This document shows positions 1-8,971 of a stretch of DNA of 64,000 bases, one piece after another. The notes beneath the pieces were generated by a model. It was given only the letters and a program-made list of their open reading frames with translations, was not told the origin of the DNA and made no database searches. The first letter of the stretch is position 1. Each line of letters opens with the position of its first letter. The position numbers and the translations under genes were made by a program. The DNA comes from Streptomonospora litoralis (GTDB lineage: Bacteria > Actinomycetota > Actinomycetes > Streptosporangiales > Streptosporangiaceae), in assembly GCF_004323735.1 (NCBI RefSeq), contig NZ_CP036455.1:2413101-2477100 (forward strand), written 5' to 3'.

Positions 1-633
1 GACCCGCTCCAGGCCGCGCTGGGCTGGCAGGAAGCGGGGGCCGAGTGGATCCACCTGGTCGACCTGGACGCCGCCTTCGGCCGCGGCCATAACCGCGACC
101 TGCTCGCCGGGATCGTCGGCCGCCTGGACATCCGGGTCGAGCTCTCCGGCGGCATACGCGACGACGACTCGCTGCGCGCCGCTCTGGCCACCGGCTGCAC
201 CCGCGTCAACATCGGCACCGCCGCACTGGAGAACCCCGACTGGTGCGCGCGCATCATCGCCGAGCACGGCGAGAGCATCGCCATCGGACTGGACGTGCGC
301 GGCAGCACGCTGGCCGCCCGCGGCTGGACCCGCGACGGCGGCGACCTCAGCAGCACCCTGGACCGCCTGGAGGCCGAAGGCTGCGCCCGCTACGTGGTCA
401 CCGACGTCACCAAGGACGGCACACTCAAGGGGCCCAACCTGGAGCTGCTGCGGACCGTGGCCCGGCGCACCGACAAGCCCGTGGTCGCCAGCGGCGGCAT
501 CGCCACGCTGGACGACCTCACCGCCATCGCCTCGCTCACCGGGGAGGGCGTCGAGGGCGCCATCATGGGCACCGCGCTCTACGAAGGCGCCTTCACCCTG
601 CAGGACGCGCTCAAGGCGGTGCGTGCAGCATGA
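1..633 (+). CDS. priA: HisA/PriA isomerase, 5' end cut by window edge
   Basis: Reads open from base 1, so the N-terminus lies outside the window. The visible 210 residues are a TIM-barrel ProFAR isomerase: [44 protein letters not shown] and ASGGI are family phosphate-binding and catalytic segments. It converts ProFAR to PRFAR in histidine synthesis in the cytoplasm. In actinomycetes the same enzyme (PriA) usually also does the TrpF step of tryptophan synthesis. That dual role is inferred from family knowledge and fits the absence of a trpF in this window. The stop codon overlaps the hisF start (ATGA), so the two are translationally coupled. Confidence 0.93.
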   Translation, partial: DPLQAALGWQEAGAEWIHLVDLDAAFGRGHNRDLLAGIVGRLDIRVELSGGIRDDDSLRAALATGCTRVNIGTAALENPDWCARIIAEHGESIAIGLDVRGSTLAARGWTRDGGDLSSTLDRLEAEGCARYVVTDVTKDGTLKGPNLELLRTVARRTDKPVVASGGIATLDDLTAIASLTGEGVEGAIMGTALYEGAFTLQDALKAVRAA

Positions 634-1400
634 GCCTGGCCGTGCGCGTCATCCCCTGCCTCGACGTGGACGCCGGGCGGGTGGTCAAGGGCGTCAACTT
701 CCAGAACCTCCGCGACGCCGGCGACCCGGTGGAACTGGCCGCCCGCTACGACGCCGAAAGCGCCGACGAGCTGACCTTCCTGGACGTCACCGCCTCCAGC
801 GGCGACCGCGAGACCACCTACGAGGTCGTGCGCCGCACCGCCGAGCAGGTGTTCATCCCGCTGACCGTCGGCGGAGGCGTGCGCGCCCCCGCCGACGTCG
901 ACCGGCTGCTGCGCGCCGGTGCGGACAAGGTCGGTGTGAACACCGCGGCCATCGCCCGCCCCGAGCTGATCCGCGAGATCGCGCGGCGCTTCGGCAGCCA
1001 GGTGCTCGTGCTCTCCGCCGACGTGCGCCGCGCCTCGGGGGAGGAGCCCACCCCTAGCGGATTCGAGGTCACCACGCACGGCGGCCGGCGCGGCACCGGC
1101 GTCGACGCCGTCGAGTGGGCCGCCCGCGGTGCCGAACTGGGGGCCGGCGAGCTGCTGCTGAACTCCATGGACGCCGACGGCACTCGCGCCGGATTCGACC
1201 TCGAGTTGATCCGGGCCGTGCGCGCCGTGGTGGAGATCCCGGTGATCGCCAGCGGGGGAGCGGGCAAGGTCGAACACTTCCCGCCCGCCGTCGACGCCGG
1301 AGCCGACGCCGTCCTGGCCGCCAGTGTGTTCCACTTCGGCGAGTTCACCGTCGCCGACGTCAAGGCCGAGCTGCGCGCCCACGGCAACCCCGTGCGCTGA
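630..1400 (+). CDS. hisF: Imidazole glycerol phosphate synthase, cyclase subunit
   Basis: HisF, 256 residues, the usual length. It pairs with HisH and closes PRFAR plus ammonia to imidazole glycerol phosphate and AICAR. The N-terminal [15 protein letters not shown] carries the first catalytic Asp. The second lies in LSADVRRA near residue 130, where many homologues read [21 protein letters not shown] and IASGGAGK are the phosphate-binding loops. The start is the ATG overlapping the hisA stop by four bases. A longer upstream frame is a shadow of hisA. HisH is not in the window and presumably lies upstream. Confidence 0.96.
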   Translation: MSLAVRVIPCLDVDAGRVVKGVNFQNLRDAGDPVELAARYDAESADELTFLDVTASSGDRETTYEVVRRTAEQVFIPLTVGGGVRAPADVDRLLRAGADKVGVNTAAIARPELIREIARRFGSQVLVLSADVRRASGEEPTPSGFEVTTHGGRRGTGVDAVEWAARGAELGAGELLLNSMDADGTRAGFDLELIRAVRAVVEIPVIASGGAGKVEHFPPAVDAGADAVLAASVFHFGEFTVADVKAELRAHGNPVR

Positions 1401-1447
1401 CCCCCGGCCGCGCCGGCACGGATCGCGGCTGTGGGGCTGCGCGGGAA

Positions 1448-2266
1448 TCACGTCCAGGCGACACGCTCCAGCCAGAATCCGAGCAGGTCCGCATCGCCCT
1501 GCACGTCCACCGTGCCCGCCTGCGGGGAGCGGCGCCGCATCAGCACCAGCAGCAGTTCGCTCGGAGGGCCGACGACCGTCACAGCCGCCGGCCCCCGGCC
1601 GCGGGAGCAGGAGATCGCGGTGCCGGTGAGGTCGACCCGCCAGTCGGCGAGCGCCTCGCCGCCGGGACCGGCGGCCCGGAACGCCAGGACGCGGCCGGTA
1701 CCCGGCAGGTCGCGCTTGTCCGGCCGGGCCTCCAGCATGCCCGGCAGCGACTCCAGCTCCATCCACTCGTCGACGCCGTCGACGGCGAGCTCGTCGTCCA
1801 AATCGAAACCGACGCCCAGCGCCAGCGCGGCGTCGGCGCGGTGCACCGCGGTCTCGTGGGCGAAGCGGCGGGCGTAGAAGCCGGACCGCTGCACGCCCGG
1901 CACCGGGGTCCACACGGCGGCGTCGGGACCCGCCTCGCGCAGGGTCGCCACCAGGCGCGCGGCGCCGGCGGCGAGCCACGCCGCCAGCGCGGCGCCTTCG
2001 TCCGGCCCGCCGGTGGATCCGGGCTCGCCGGGCAGGCCGAACACCTCGCGTACGGGATCGTCGGACACGGGCCCGCTCGCCCGGGTGCGCACGGTCTCCT
2101 CGGCCCACATGTGCCCGCCCCCGACATGGCGGACCAGGTTGCGCACGGCCCAACCGGGGCAGGTGGGTACGGGAAGGTCCAGGTCGGCGGCGGTGACATG
2201 CGATCCGAGCAGCTCGGCCTGGGCGAGCAGGTGGTCGCAGAGGCGGTCGTGGTGCACAGTGCCCAT
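1448..2266 (-). CDS. Maleylpyruvate isomerase family, mycothiol-dependent type
   Basis: 272 residues. The N-terminal half is the DinB-like four-helix fold used by mycothiol-dependent enzymes: CPGWAVRNLVRHVGG and later RRFAHETAVHRADA contain the His/Glu/His positions expected to bind a metal. The C-terminal half (about residues 175-265, WRVDLTGTAIS and PSELLLVLMRR) resembles the SCP2-like domain seen in this actinobacterial family. The true substrate is unknown; the name follows the family. It lies convergent to hisF with a 47-base gap, a neighbour I recall as common in actinomycete his regions. ATG start; function only at family level. Confidence 0.8.
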   Translation of the reverse strand: MGTVHHDRLCDHLLAQAELLGSHVTAADLDLPVPTCPGWAVRNLVRHVGGGHMWAEETVRTRASGPVSDDPVREVFGLPGEPGSTGGPDEGAALAAWLAAGAARLVATLREAGPDAAVWTPVPGVQRSGFYARRFAHETAVHRADAALALGVGFDLDDELAVDGVDEWMELESLPGMLEARPDKRDLPGTGRVLAFRAAGPGGEALADWRVDLTGTAISCSRGRGPAAVTVVGPPSELLLVLMRRRSPQAGTVDVQGDADLLGFWLERVAWT

Positions 2267-2449
2267 GGCGCCACGCTAGGGCAGGGGTGTGACCGAACGG
2301 TGTCAAAGGGTGCCCGCGCGTCGGGGTGGGTCGCCACGCGTCCGCATCCGGACACGCAGCGAGCCGGAATGTCGGCACCGGGTGGAATAGTCCGTCTACG
2401 CCCGCCGCTGAACCAATCGGCTACGACCTCCCCGGTGCGCCGGAGTAGG

Positions 2450-2479
2450 TTGTACGCCGGTGCCGTCCGGTCATAGGAC
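2450..2479 (+). promoter_or_regulatory. Candidate promoter for the ABC exporter pair
   Basis: TTGTAC, an 18-base spacer and TAGGAC make a housekeeping-type promoter whose start point would fall about 40 bases before the ATG at 2528. The match is by eye only. Confidence 0.45.
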
Positions 2480-2527
2480 GGCGCCGGCGACGCACCACCG
2501 GATCAGTGCCTACGGGCAGGGGGACCT

Positions 2528-4507
2528 ATGCCGCACGACAGCACGACCGGCCCGAGACCCGGGCGGGCGGTGTTCCGGCGCGGCATGCGCGTGCTGTGGG
2601 TGGCGATCCGCACCGAGCCCCTGGTCTTCCTGGTCGCGGTCGCCGGAGCCGCGCTGCACGCCGCCGTCAGCGTCGCCTCGGCCTCGGTCATGGGCGGCAT
2701 CACCGACCGGGTCGTGATGCCCGCCCTCGACAGCGGCTCGACCACCGCCGCCGCCCTGTCCGCGGCCGCCGGCCTGCTGCTGGGCGTGGGCGTGGCCAAA
2801 GCGCTCGGACTGGCCGCCCGGCGGCTGTTCGCCGGGCTGATGCAGTTCCGCATGCAGGCGCGCTACCGCCGCTCGGTCTCGCGCACCTACCTGCGCCTCC
2901 CGCTGTCCTGGCACCACCGCCACGCCACCGGGCAGCTGCTGTCCAACGCCAACGCCGACGTCGAGGAGTCCTGGCGGCCCCTGGCGCCGCTGCCCATGGT
3001 GATCGGCAGCATCATCATGCTCGTCATCGCCGCCGTGGCGATGGTCGTCACCGATCCGATGCTCGCACTGATCGCCTTCGTCATCTTCCCCGTCCTGGCA
3101 CTGGCCAACGTGGTCTTCCAGCGCCGCGTCTCGCCGGCCGCCACCCGCGCCCAGGCGCTGCGCGCGGAGGTCAGCGAGGTCGCCCACGAGTCCTTCGACG
3201 GCGCGCTCGTGGTCAAGAGCCTCGGCCGCGAGGACACCGAGACCGAGCGCTTCACCGAGGCCGCCCACCGGCTGCGCGACGCCCAGATCCAGGTCGGCCG
3301 CATGCGCGCCGCCTTCGACCCCGTCATGGAGCACCTGCCCAACTTCGGCATCCTCGCCGTCCTCGTGGTGGGCGTGTGGCGGCTGTCCACCGGCGCGATC
3401 ACCGCAGGCGACCTCGTGCAGGTGGCCTACCTGTTCACCCTGCTCACACTGCCCATCCGCTCCTTCGGCTGGATCCTGGGCGACCTGCCGCGCACCGTCG
3501 TGGGCTGGAACCGCGTCCAGGCGGTCCTCACCGCCCAGGGGGCGATGCCCTACGGCGACCGCCGCGTCGCCGACGGCGAGGGCGGCATCCGGCTCGCCGC
3601 CGAGGGGGTCTCCTTCTCCTACGAGGACGGCTACGGCGGCGGCCGCGACCTCGGCGACACACCGCGGGCCGCCGCGTCCCGCAGCACCGTGCTCAGCGGG
3701 GTCGACCTCGACATCGCCCCCGGCCGCACCGTCGCGCTCGTCGGCCCCACCGGCGCCGGCAAGTCCACCCTGACCACCGTGCTGATGCGCCTGGTCGACC
3801 CCGACACCGGCACCGTCCGCCTCGACGGCACCGACGTACGCGACCTCGACAAGGGCGAGATCGCGCGGGCCGCCGCACTGGTGCCGCAGTCGACGTTCAT
3901 CTTCGAGGACACCGTCCGCGGCAACGTCACCCTCGGCGCGGACATCGACGACACCCGGGTGTGGGACGCGCTGCGGCTGGCCCGCGCCGACTCCTTCATC
4001 GCGGCCCTGCCCGAGGGCCTCGACACCAGCCTCGGTGAGCGCGGTACCAGCCTCTCCGGCGGCCAGCGCCAGCGCCTGGCCCTGGCGCGGGCACTGGTGC
4101 GCCGTCCCCGCCTGCTGATCCTCGACGACTCCACCTCCGCCGTCGATCCGCAGGTCGAGGCGCAGATCCTCGCCGGGCTGCGCGAGAGGGACCTCGCCGC
4201 GACCGTCATCGTGGTCGCCTACCGCCGCGCCACCATCGAACTCGCCGACGAGGTGGTGTACCTGGAACGGGGCACCGTGGACGACCGCGGTACCCACGCC
4301 GAACTGCTGGAGCGCTCCGCGGGCTACCACCGCCTGGTCACCGCCTACGAGCGCGCCGCCGCCGAGCGGGCCGGCGAAGGCGAACCCGGCGAGGGCGAGC
4401 CCGAACCGCGCGGCCTGCGCCCCGCCCGCGTCTCCGGCTCCGGTCACCGCGGAGCCGCGGACGGTGCGGCCGAACCCGAGACCGAGACCCAGGAGGCCGC
4501 GCGTTGA
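2528..4507 (+). CDS. ABC exporter half-transporter with degenerate ATPase site
   Basis: 659 residues: an exporter-type membrane domain (about residues 30-325) followed by an ATPase domain. Walker A is GPTGAGKST (about residue 410) and the signature LSGGQRQ is intact. Walker B reads LLILDDSTSAVD, with Asp in place of the catalytic Glu, and the H-loop reads VAYRRAT, with Tyr in place of His. This is the pattern of the degenerate subunit of heterodimeric exporters such as TM287/288. A purine-rich SD (AGGGGG) precedes the ATG. The stop overlaps the next gene, so both subunits should be made together. The substrate (drug, lipid or peptide) cannot be told. The acidic C-terminal tail of about 50 residues is not conserved in the family. 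Confidence 0.9.
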   Translation: MPHDSTTGPRPGRAVFRRGMRVLWVAIRTEPLVFLVAVAGAALHAAVSVASASVMGGITDRVVMPALDSGSTTAAALSAAAGLLLGVGVAKALGLAARRLFAGLMQFRMQARYRRSVSRTYLRLPLSWHHRHATGQLLSNANADVEESWRPLAPLPMVIGSIIMLVIAAVAMVVTDPMLALIAFVIFPVLALANVVFQRRVSPAATRAQALRAEVSEVAHESFDGALVVKSLGREDTETERFTEAAHRLRDAQIQVGRMRAAFDPVMEHLPNFGILAVLVVGVWRLSTGAITAGDLVQVAYLFTLLTLPIRSFGWILGDLPRTVVGWNRVQAVLTAQGAMPYGDRRVADGEGGIRLAAEGVSFSYEDGYGGGRDLGDTPRAAASRSTVLSGVDLDIAPGRTVALVGPTGAGKSTLTTVLMRLVDPDTGTVRLDGTDVRDLDKGEIARAAALVPQSTFIFEDTVRGNVTLGADIDDTRVWDALRLARADSFIAALPEGLDTSLGERGTSLSGGQRQRLALARALVRRPRLLILDDSTSAVDPQVEAQILAGLRERDLAATVIVVAYRRATIELADEVVYLERGTVDDRGTHAELLERSAGYHRLVTAYERAAAERAGEGEPGEGEPEPRGLRPARVSGSGHRGAADGAAEPETETQEAAR

Positions 4508-6324
4508 CCGCCCCCACCGAGGAGACGGCACCGGAACAGGAAGCACCGCACGGCGGGCTGCAGCGCAGCCGCGACGGCGCCCTCGCCACCGTCCGGCGCG
4601 GGTTGCGGCTGTCCCCCGAGTTCGCCCGCGGCCTGTGGCTGACCCTGCTGCTGGCCGTCGTGGCCACCGCGGGCAAGGTCATCGTGCCCATCGCGATCCA
4701 GCAGATCATCGACCGCGGCCTGGGAGCCGCGGGCGGCGGCCCCGACATGGACTTCGTCACCACCACGGTGGCGCTGTGCGCGGGCACGCTGGCCGTCACC
4801 ATGGTCTGCGCGTACCTGATGAACGTGCGTCTGTACCGCGCCACCGAGTCGGCGCTGGCCACCCTGCGCCGCAAGGCGTTCCGCCACGTCCACGACCTGT
4901 CCGTGCTCACCCAGGACAGTGAGCGCAAGGGCGCCCTGGTTGCCCGCGTCACCGCCGACGTGGACCAGATCAGCACCTTCATGCAGTGGGGCGGCCTGCA
5001 GCTGATCGTCAGCGTCGGCCAGCTGGTGGTCGCCACCGTCCTCATGGCGGTGTACTCCTGGGAGCTCACCCTGCTGGTGTGGGTGTGCTTCCTGCCGCTG
5101 CTCTTCGGCGCGCGCTGGCTGCAGAAGCTGCTTTCCCGGGCCTACCTCAAGGTCCGCGAGCGCACCGGCGACATGCTCGGTGCCATCGGCGAGACCGTGA
5201 TGGGCGCCTCGGTGATCCGCGCCCACGCCACCGAGGAGCGCACCGCCCGCCGCATCGACACCACGGTGGTGGCCACCCGAACCGCCCAGGTCAAGGCGCA
5301 GCGGCTGTCCATGGCCGTCTCGCCCTTCGCCGAGATGATCGCGGCGGTGGGCAACGCCGCAGTCGTGGTGGTCGGCGTGCTGCTGGGCATCGGCGGCAGC
5401 ATCACCGCAGGCGAGCTGGTGGCGTTCCTGTTCCTGATGACGCTGTTCGTCGCACCCATGATGATGGCCACCGAGATCTTCAACGAGGCGCAGAACGCCA
5501 TCGCGGGCTGGCGGCGCGTGCTCGGCATCCTCGACACCGTCCCCGACATCGCCGACCCCGGCGAGGCGGGGGTGCAGCTGCCGCGCGGCCCGGTCGAGGT
5601 GCGCTTCGCCGACGTGTCCTACGCCTACCCGGGCGGGCCCACCGTGCTCGACTCCGTGGACGAGGAGATCGCGCCCGGCACCCGCATCGCCGTCGTCGGC
5701 GAGACCGGATCGGGCAAGACCACGTTCGTGAAGCTGCTCACCCGGCTGATGGACCCCGCCGCGGGGCGGGTCCTCGTCGACGGCACCGACCTGCGCGAGG
5801 TGGCCTTCTCCTCGCTGCGCGCCCGGATGGTGATGGTGCCCCAGGAAGGGTTCCTGTTCGACAGCTCGCTGGGCGCCAACATCCGCTTCGCCCGACCCGA
5901 GGCCACCGACGCGGAACTGGAGACGGCCATCGGCGAACTGGGCCTTGCGGACTGGCTGTCCACCCTGGCGCACGGCCTCGACACCCCGGTGGGCCAGCGG
6001 GGCGAGTCGCTCTCGGCCGGCGAGCGGCAACTGGTGGCGCTGGTGCGGGCCTACGTCGCCGACCCCGACCTGCTGGTGCTCGACGAGGCCACCTCGGCCG
6101 TCGACCCCGACACCGAGGTCCGCATCCAGCGGGCCCTGGACCGGCTCACCCGGGGACGCACCTCCGTGGCGATCGCCCACCGGCTCTCCACGGCCGAGGC
6201 GGCCGACGAGGTGCTCGTCTTCGACGCCGGCCGCGTCGCCCAGCGCGGCACCCACGGCGAACTGGTCGCCCGGCCCGGTGTCTACGCCGACCTCTACGCC
6301 TCCTGGGTGCGCAGCTCGGCCTGA
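4504..6324 (+). CDS. ABC exporter half-transporter, catalytic partner
   Basis: 606 residues, membrane domain then ATPase. Walker A is GETGSGKTT, Walker B is LLVLDEATSAVD with the catalytic Glu, and the switch His is present in IAHRLST. Its signature is LSAGERQ rather than LSGGQ. In the heterodimer the intact Walker/His set here pairs with the intact signature of the upstream subunit, and the two altered halves form the second, weak site. The start is a TTG inside TTGA overlapping the upstream stop, with a strong AGGAGG SD 7-8 bases before it. I see no better ATG or GTG. Substrate unknown. Confidence 0.9.
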   Translation: MTAPTEETAPEQEAPHGGLQRSRDGALATVRRGLRLSPEFARGLWLTLLLAVVATAGKVIVPIAIQQIIDRGLGAAGGGPDMDFVTTTVALCAGTLAVTMVCAYLMNVRLYRATESALATLRRKAFRHVHDLSVLTQDSERKGALVARVTADVDQISTFMQWGGLQLIVSVGQLVVATVLMAVYSWELTLLVWVCFLPLLFGARWLQKLLSRAYLKVRERTGDMLGAIGETVMGASVIRAHATEERTARRIDTTVVATRTAQVKAQRLSMAVSPFAEMIAAVGNAAVVVVGVLLGIGGSITAGELVAFLFLMTLFVAPMMMATEIFNEAQNAIAGWRRVLGILDTVPDIADPGEAGVQLPRGPVEVRFADVSYAYPGGPTVLDSVDEEIAPGTRIAVVGETGSGKTTFVKLLTRLMDPAAGRVLVDGTDLREVAFSSLRARMVMVPQEGFLFDSSLGANIRFARPEATDAELETAIGELGLADWLSTLAHGLDTPVGQRGESLSAGERQLVALVRAYVADPDLLVLDEATSAVDPDTEVRIQRALDRLTRGRTSVAIAHRLSTAEAADEVLVFDAGRVAQRGTHGELVARPGVYADLYASWVRSSA

Positions 6325-6364
6325 GCCGGGGTGCGGCCGGGCACCCGCACCGTCCGGGCGCCGC

Positions 6365-7366
6365 TCAGCCCGCGGCCGCCGGCCGGGCGCGCTCGCGCTC
6401 GGCCCACCAGTGCGCGGCGAGCAGTTCGGCCACCACCGGTTCGGTGAGCAGCCCCACATCGGGGTCGTTCTCGCCCGGATAGCGGACCTCCAGCGCCGCC
6501 CCCGGCACCTGGGCACCCACCGCGACCGCCTTGCCCCGCAAGCCGAGCAGGTGGTCCACCGTGCGGTCGTCGTAGTGCGAACCGGCGAACAGCAGCGCCC
6601 GGTAGTCGCTGACCGCCGCCAGGTAGCGGTCGGTGTGCGACCACTCGCCGGACTCCGCCGCGTGCGCGACCAGCACCGGCCCCTGCCGCAGCGCCAGCGC
6701 CCCCTGCTGCGCCGAGCACAACCGCTCGGCCGGTGCCACCAGGTACAGCCCCGCCGGAGACCGCAGCGCCTCGGCGGCCCGCGGCACCCACTCCCGAGCC
6801 TGCTCCAGCAGCCCCGCCGTCGCGTTGGCGCAGCGCCGCAGCGTCGTCGCCATGTCCCCGCCCAGCGGCGGGGCGCCCAGCCGGTAGCCCAGCAGCAGCA
6901 ACAGCGCCAGCGCGTGCTGGAACGCCCGGCACGCCAGACCGCTGCGCTCGCCGCCCGCCAGCAGGGGAACCAGGATGTCGGCGTAGCGGGCGACCGGCCC
7001 CTCCGCGGCGTCGGTCAGCACGATGATGGCCGAGCGCTCGACGTAGGTGTCCAGGATCGTGCACAGCTCCCGGTCGCCGCCGCCGGAGGCCACCGCCACC
7101 ACCAGCGTGTCGGGCCCCGGCGGCAGCGAGCGCTCCGCCGAGGCGTACTCGGCCACCGCCCCCAGCCCGGCCAGGCGCATGCGCGCCGCCGCGGCCGCGC
7201 ACGCGTGGCGCGCGGCGCCCACGCCGAGCAGCAGGATGCCCGCGGGCTCGTCGTCCAGCAGCGCCGGCAGCGCCCGGTAGGGATCGTGGCGGGCCAGGCG
7301 GTCGGCGAGCGCGGACAGCGCGTCGGGTTTCCCGGCCAGGTCGGCGGTGAGTAGTTCGGCGGTCAC
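6365..7366 (-). CDS. SIS-domain protein, two sugar-isomerase-like domains
   Basis: 333 residues. Two SIS (sugar isomerase) domains are suggested: one around ILLLGVGAARHACAAAAARM and VVAVASGGGDRE (about residues 45-150) and one around GLYLVAPAERLCSAQQGALAL (about residues 205-320). The family binds phosphosugars and includes GlmS C-terminal halves and regulators. No glutaminase domain is attached, so it is not a full GlmS. GTG start at 7366 with a GGAG about ten bases upstream. Convergent with the ABC pair. Substrate unknown; the domain call is good, the function open. Confidence 0.72.
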   Translation of the reverse strand: MTAELLTADLAGKPDALSALADRLARHDPYRALPALLDDEPAGILLLGVGAARHACAAAAARMRLAGLGAVAEYASAERSLPPGPDTLVVAVASGGGDRELCTILDTYVERSAIIVLTDAAEGPVARYADILVPLLAGGERSGLACRAFQHALALLLLLGYRLGAPPLGGDMATTLRRCANATAGLLEQAREWVPRAAEALRSPAGLYLVAPAERLCSAQQGALALRQGPVLVAHAAESGEWSHTDRYLAAVSDYRALLFAGSHYDDRTVDHLLGLRGKAVAVGAQVPGAALEVRYPGENDPDVGLLTEPVVAELLAAHWWAERERARPAAAG

Positions 7367-7471
7367 AGGCTGCTGACTCCTGGCGAATCGGATGCGGCGG
7401 GGACGGACACTGAAGCGGCGCCAGAAACCCTACGGGGTGACGAAGCCGGCGAGGGGCGGCGAGGGTGGCGG

Positions 7472-7522
7472 GTGGCCGGGCCCGCGGTCGTCGGGTCGGG
7501 TGTGCGCCGGCGGCGGTTGCGG
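7472..7522 (+). repeat. Repeat arm R1 of element A (plus orientation)
   Basis: Contains GGGCCCGCGGTCGTCGGGTC followed by a CGCCGGCGGCGG tract. The same arm recurs at 21971-22020 and 22046-22095 in this orientation, and inverted at 8289-8336, 22803-22852 and 22941-22990. Confidence 0.6.
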
Positions 7523-8063
7523 CGGGGCGGCGTTCGGCCGCCGCAGGCCGGTCGGCGCATCCAACGCGCGGTTTCCACCCGATTACGGCCGCTGTCTGGT
7601 CGCAACCCTGCGCTGGGCGCGGCTTGGCCCGTCTATCGTGAAGTTATGGTCGCAGGAAAGCGCATTCCTCGGCTATAAGTTCGCGATCACCGCCGGATGG
7701 ACCGGCATACCGGACATACCGGCGCCGGTGGGCCGGCGTGGTGTCGCCGTGTTGCGGCCGGGACCGCGCGGGCCGGAGGCCGCGCGGCGGGGCGGTCGCG
7801 GGTGCTCGCACGACCCTGCGGCGCGCCGGATCGGGGACTGGGGGCGGCGACGTGTCGCTCGTGGCGCCCGGGCGCTGCCGCCGGGGGCCCCACCGCCCGA
7901 TGGGGTGGGCTTTTGGGGGCCTATGCCCGTTTTGCGGGCGGCCTCGGCGGGCGCGGCGGCCACGAGGTGCACGGAAAGTTGACGTCGGGGGCGTTTTCGC
8001 GCCATTCGGTGCGCCTCGTGCGCCCCCGCGGCCGCAGCGCGGGCGCGGGGGCGCCGGGAACCC

Positions 8064-8118
8064 GGGCATTAGTGGGCAAAACACCCCGAGTTGTTTCGTA
8101 TCGCGGAATGACGGTGCG
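8064..8118 (+). repeat. Highly conserved core of repeat element A
   Basis: About 55 bases, including GTGGGCAAAACACCCC and GTTGTTTCGTATCGCGGAAT, that match the complement of 22307-22361 with only about four differences. The flanks are much less alike. Its A/T-rich composition contrasts with the surrounding DNA. Confidence 0.65.
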
Positions 8119-8288
8119 GGGCGGCGCCGAGGCGGATACCGCCGCACGTAGGTGCATCTCGTGGCCCCGACCCGGCCGCATGACCGCCGCCGACCGCCCC
8201 GCGTCGCGCCCTTGCCGACAACCGAGCGGCGAGCGCCGGGGCTCGCCCACCGCGTCCCCGGCCCCGCCGCCGTCGTCGCCGTGCTCGC

Positions 8289-8395
8289 CGGCCGCCGCCA
8301 CCGGCGGGCACCCGAACCGCTAGCTGCGGGCCGGACCCCGCTGTCACCGTCGCCGCCGCTTTTCCGTAAGTCCATCCGTCGCCCGGCAGACCCGA
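8289..8395 (-). repeat. Repeat arm R2 of element A (inverted)
   Basis: Starts with the inverted arm core CCACCGGCGGGCACCCGAAC and runs on through a GCCGCCGC tract to CCCGGCAGACC. The same extended order is seen at 22803-22925 and 22941-23068. Confidence 0.6.
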
Positions 8396-8539
8396 GCCGC
8401 CCGCCCCCACCACCCGCCCCCACCGCCCCCGCACCGGCCGCGGGCATCGGTGATGGTCATCCGGACGAGCCGGGCCACACGCGCGGCCCCGGCCGCGCCT
8501 GCTATGCGGACCCGGGCGCGGTCCGGCGCAGAGGGGCCA

Positions 8540-8545
8540 TAGTCT
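8540..8545 (+). promoter_or_regulatory. -10 box of hisI, leaderless pattern
   Basis: TAGTCT followed by six bases and the hisI ATG. The predicted transcription start coincides with the start codon. No clear -35 box and no SD. Confidence 0.5.
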
Positions 8546-8551
8546 GGAAAC

Positions 8552-8971
8552 ATGAGCACCAGTCCTCCCGCGGGCGCCCCCGGTACCGACGCCGGCCCGC
8601 GGCTCGCCCCGGAGATCGCCGAGCGGCTCACCCGCAACAGCGACGGCCTGCTGCCCGCAATCGTCCAGCAGCACGACACCGGCGAGGTGCTCATGCTCGC
8701 CTGGATGGACGACGAGGCGCTGCGCCGCACCCTCGACAGCGGCCGCGCCACCTACTGGTCGCGCAGCCGCCGCGAGTACTGGGTCAAGGGCGCCACCTCC
8801 GGCAATGTGCAGGCGGTCGTCGGCGTGGCGCTGGACTGCGACGGGGACACCCTGCTGCTGCGCGTCGACCAGAGCGGCCCCGCCTGCCACACCGGCGCGC
8901 ACACCTGCTTCGACGAGGGCGAGCTGCCCTTGGGCGGCGGCAGCGCCCCCGCCGGCGGGGTGGCGCGGTGA
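8552..8971 (+). CDS. hisI: Phosphoribosyl-AMP cyclohydrolase
   Basis: 139 residues, cytoplasmic. It opens the adenine ring of PR-AMP in the third step of histidine synthesis. Diagnostic parts are [33 protein letters not shown] and the metal-binding [13 protein letters not shown] plus [10 protein letters not shown], where the cysteines and aspartates hold Zn and Mg. No HisE domain is fused. It starts at an ATG six bases after a TAGTCT box, so it is probably read from a leaderless transcript. The TGA overlaps the GTG of the next gene by four bases. The trpE gene that I recall following hisI in related genomes is absent. Confidence 0.95.
   Translation: MSTSPPAGAPGTDAGPRLAPEIAERLTRNSDGLLPAIVQQHDTGEVLMLAWMDDEALRRTLDSGRATYWSRSRREYWVKGATSGNVQAVVGVALDCDGDTLLLRVDQSGPACHTGAHTCFDEGELPLGGGSAPAGGVAR

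Larger units (their letters stand above)
7472..8395 (+). repeat. Non-coding repeat element, copy A
   Basis: About 0.9 kb between the SIS gene and hisI with no credible gene. Most of it (about 7640-8260) matches the reverse complement of the region at about 22150-22735. The match drifts between reading frames through indels that are not multiples of three, which argues against a protein. Near the left end (7472-7522) lies one arm of a repeat, and at 8289-8395 an inverted arm. The best conserved stretch is 8064-8118. Boundaries were judged by eye from the arms. It could be a MITE-like mobile element or a large structured RNA; no transposase frame is visible. Confidence 0.6.

Noticed and set aside
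7697-8323. Open frames inside repeat element A and the matching frames in B
   Set aside because: The similarity between A and B jumps between frames at indels, so no single protein is conserved.
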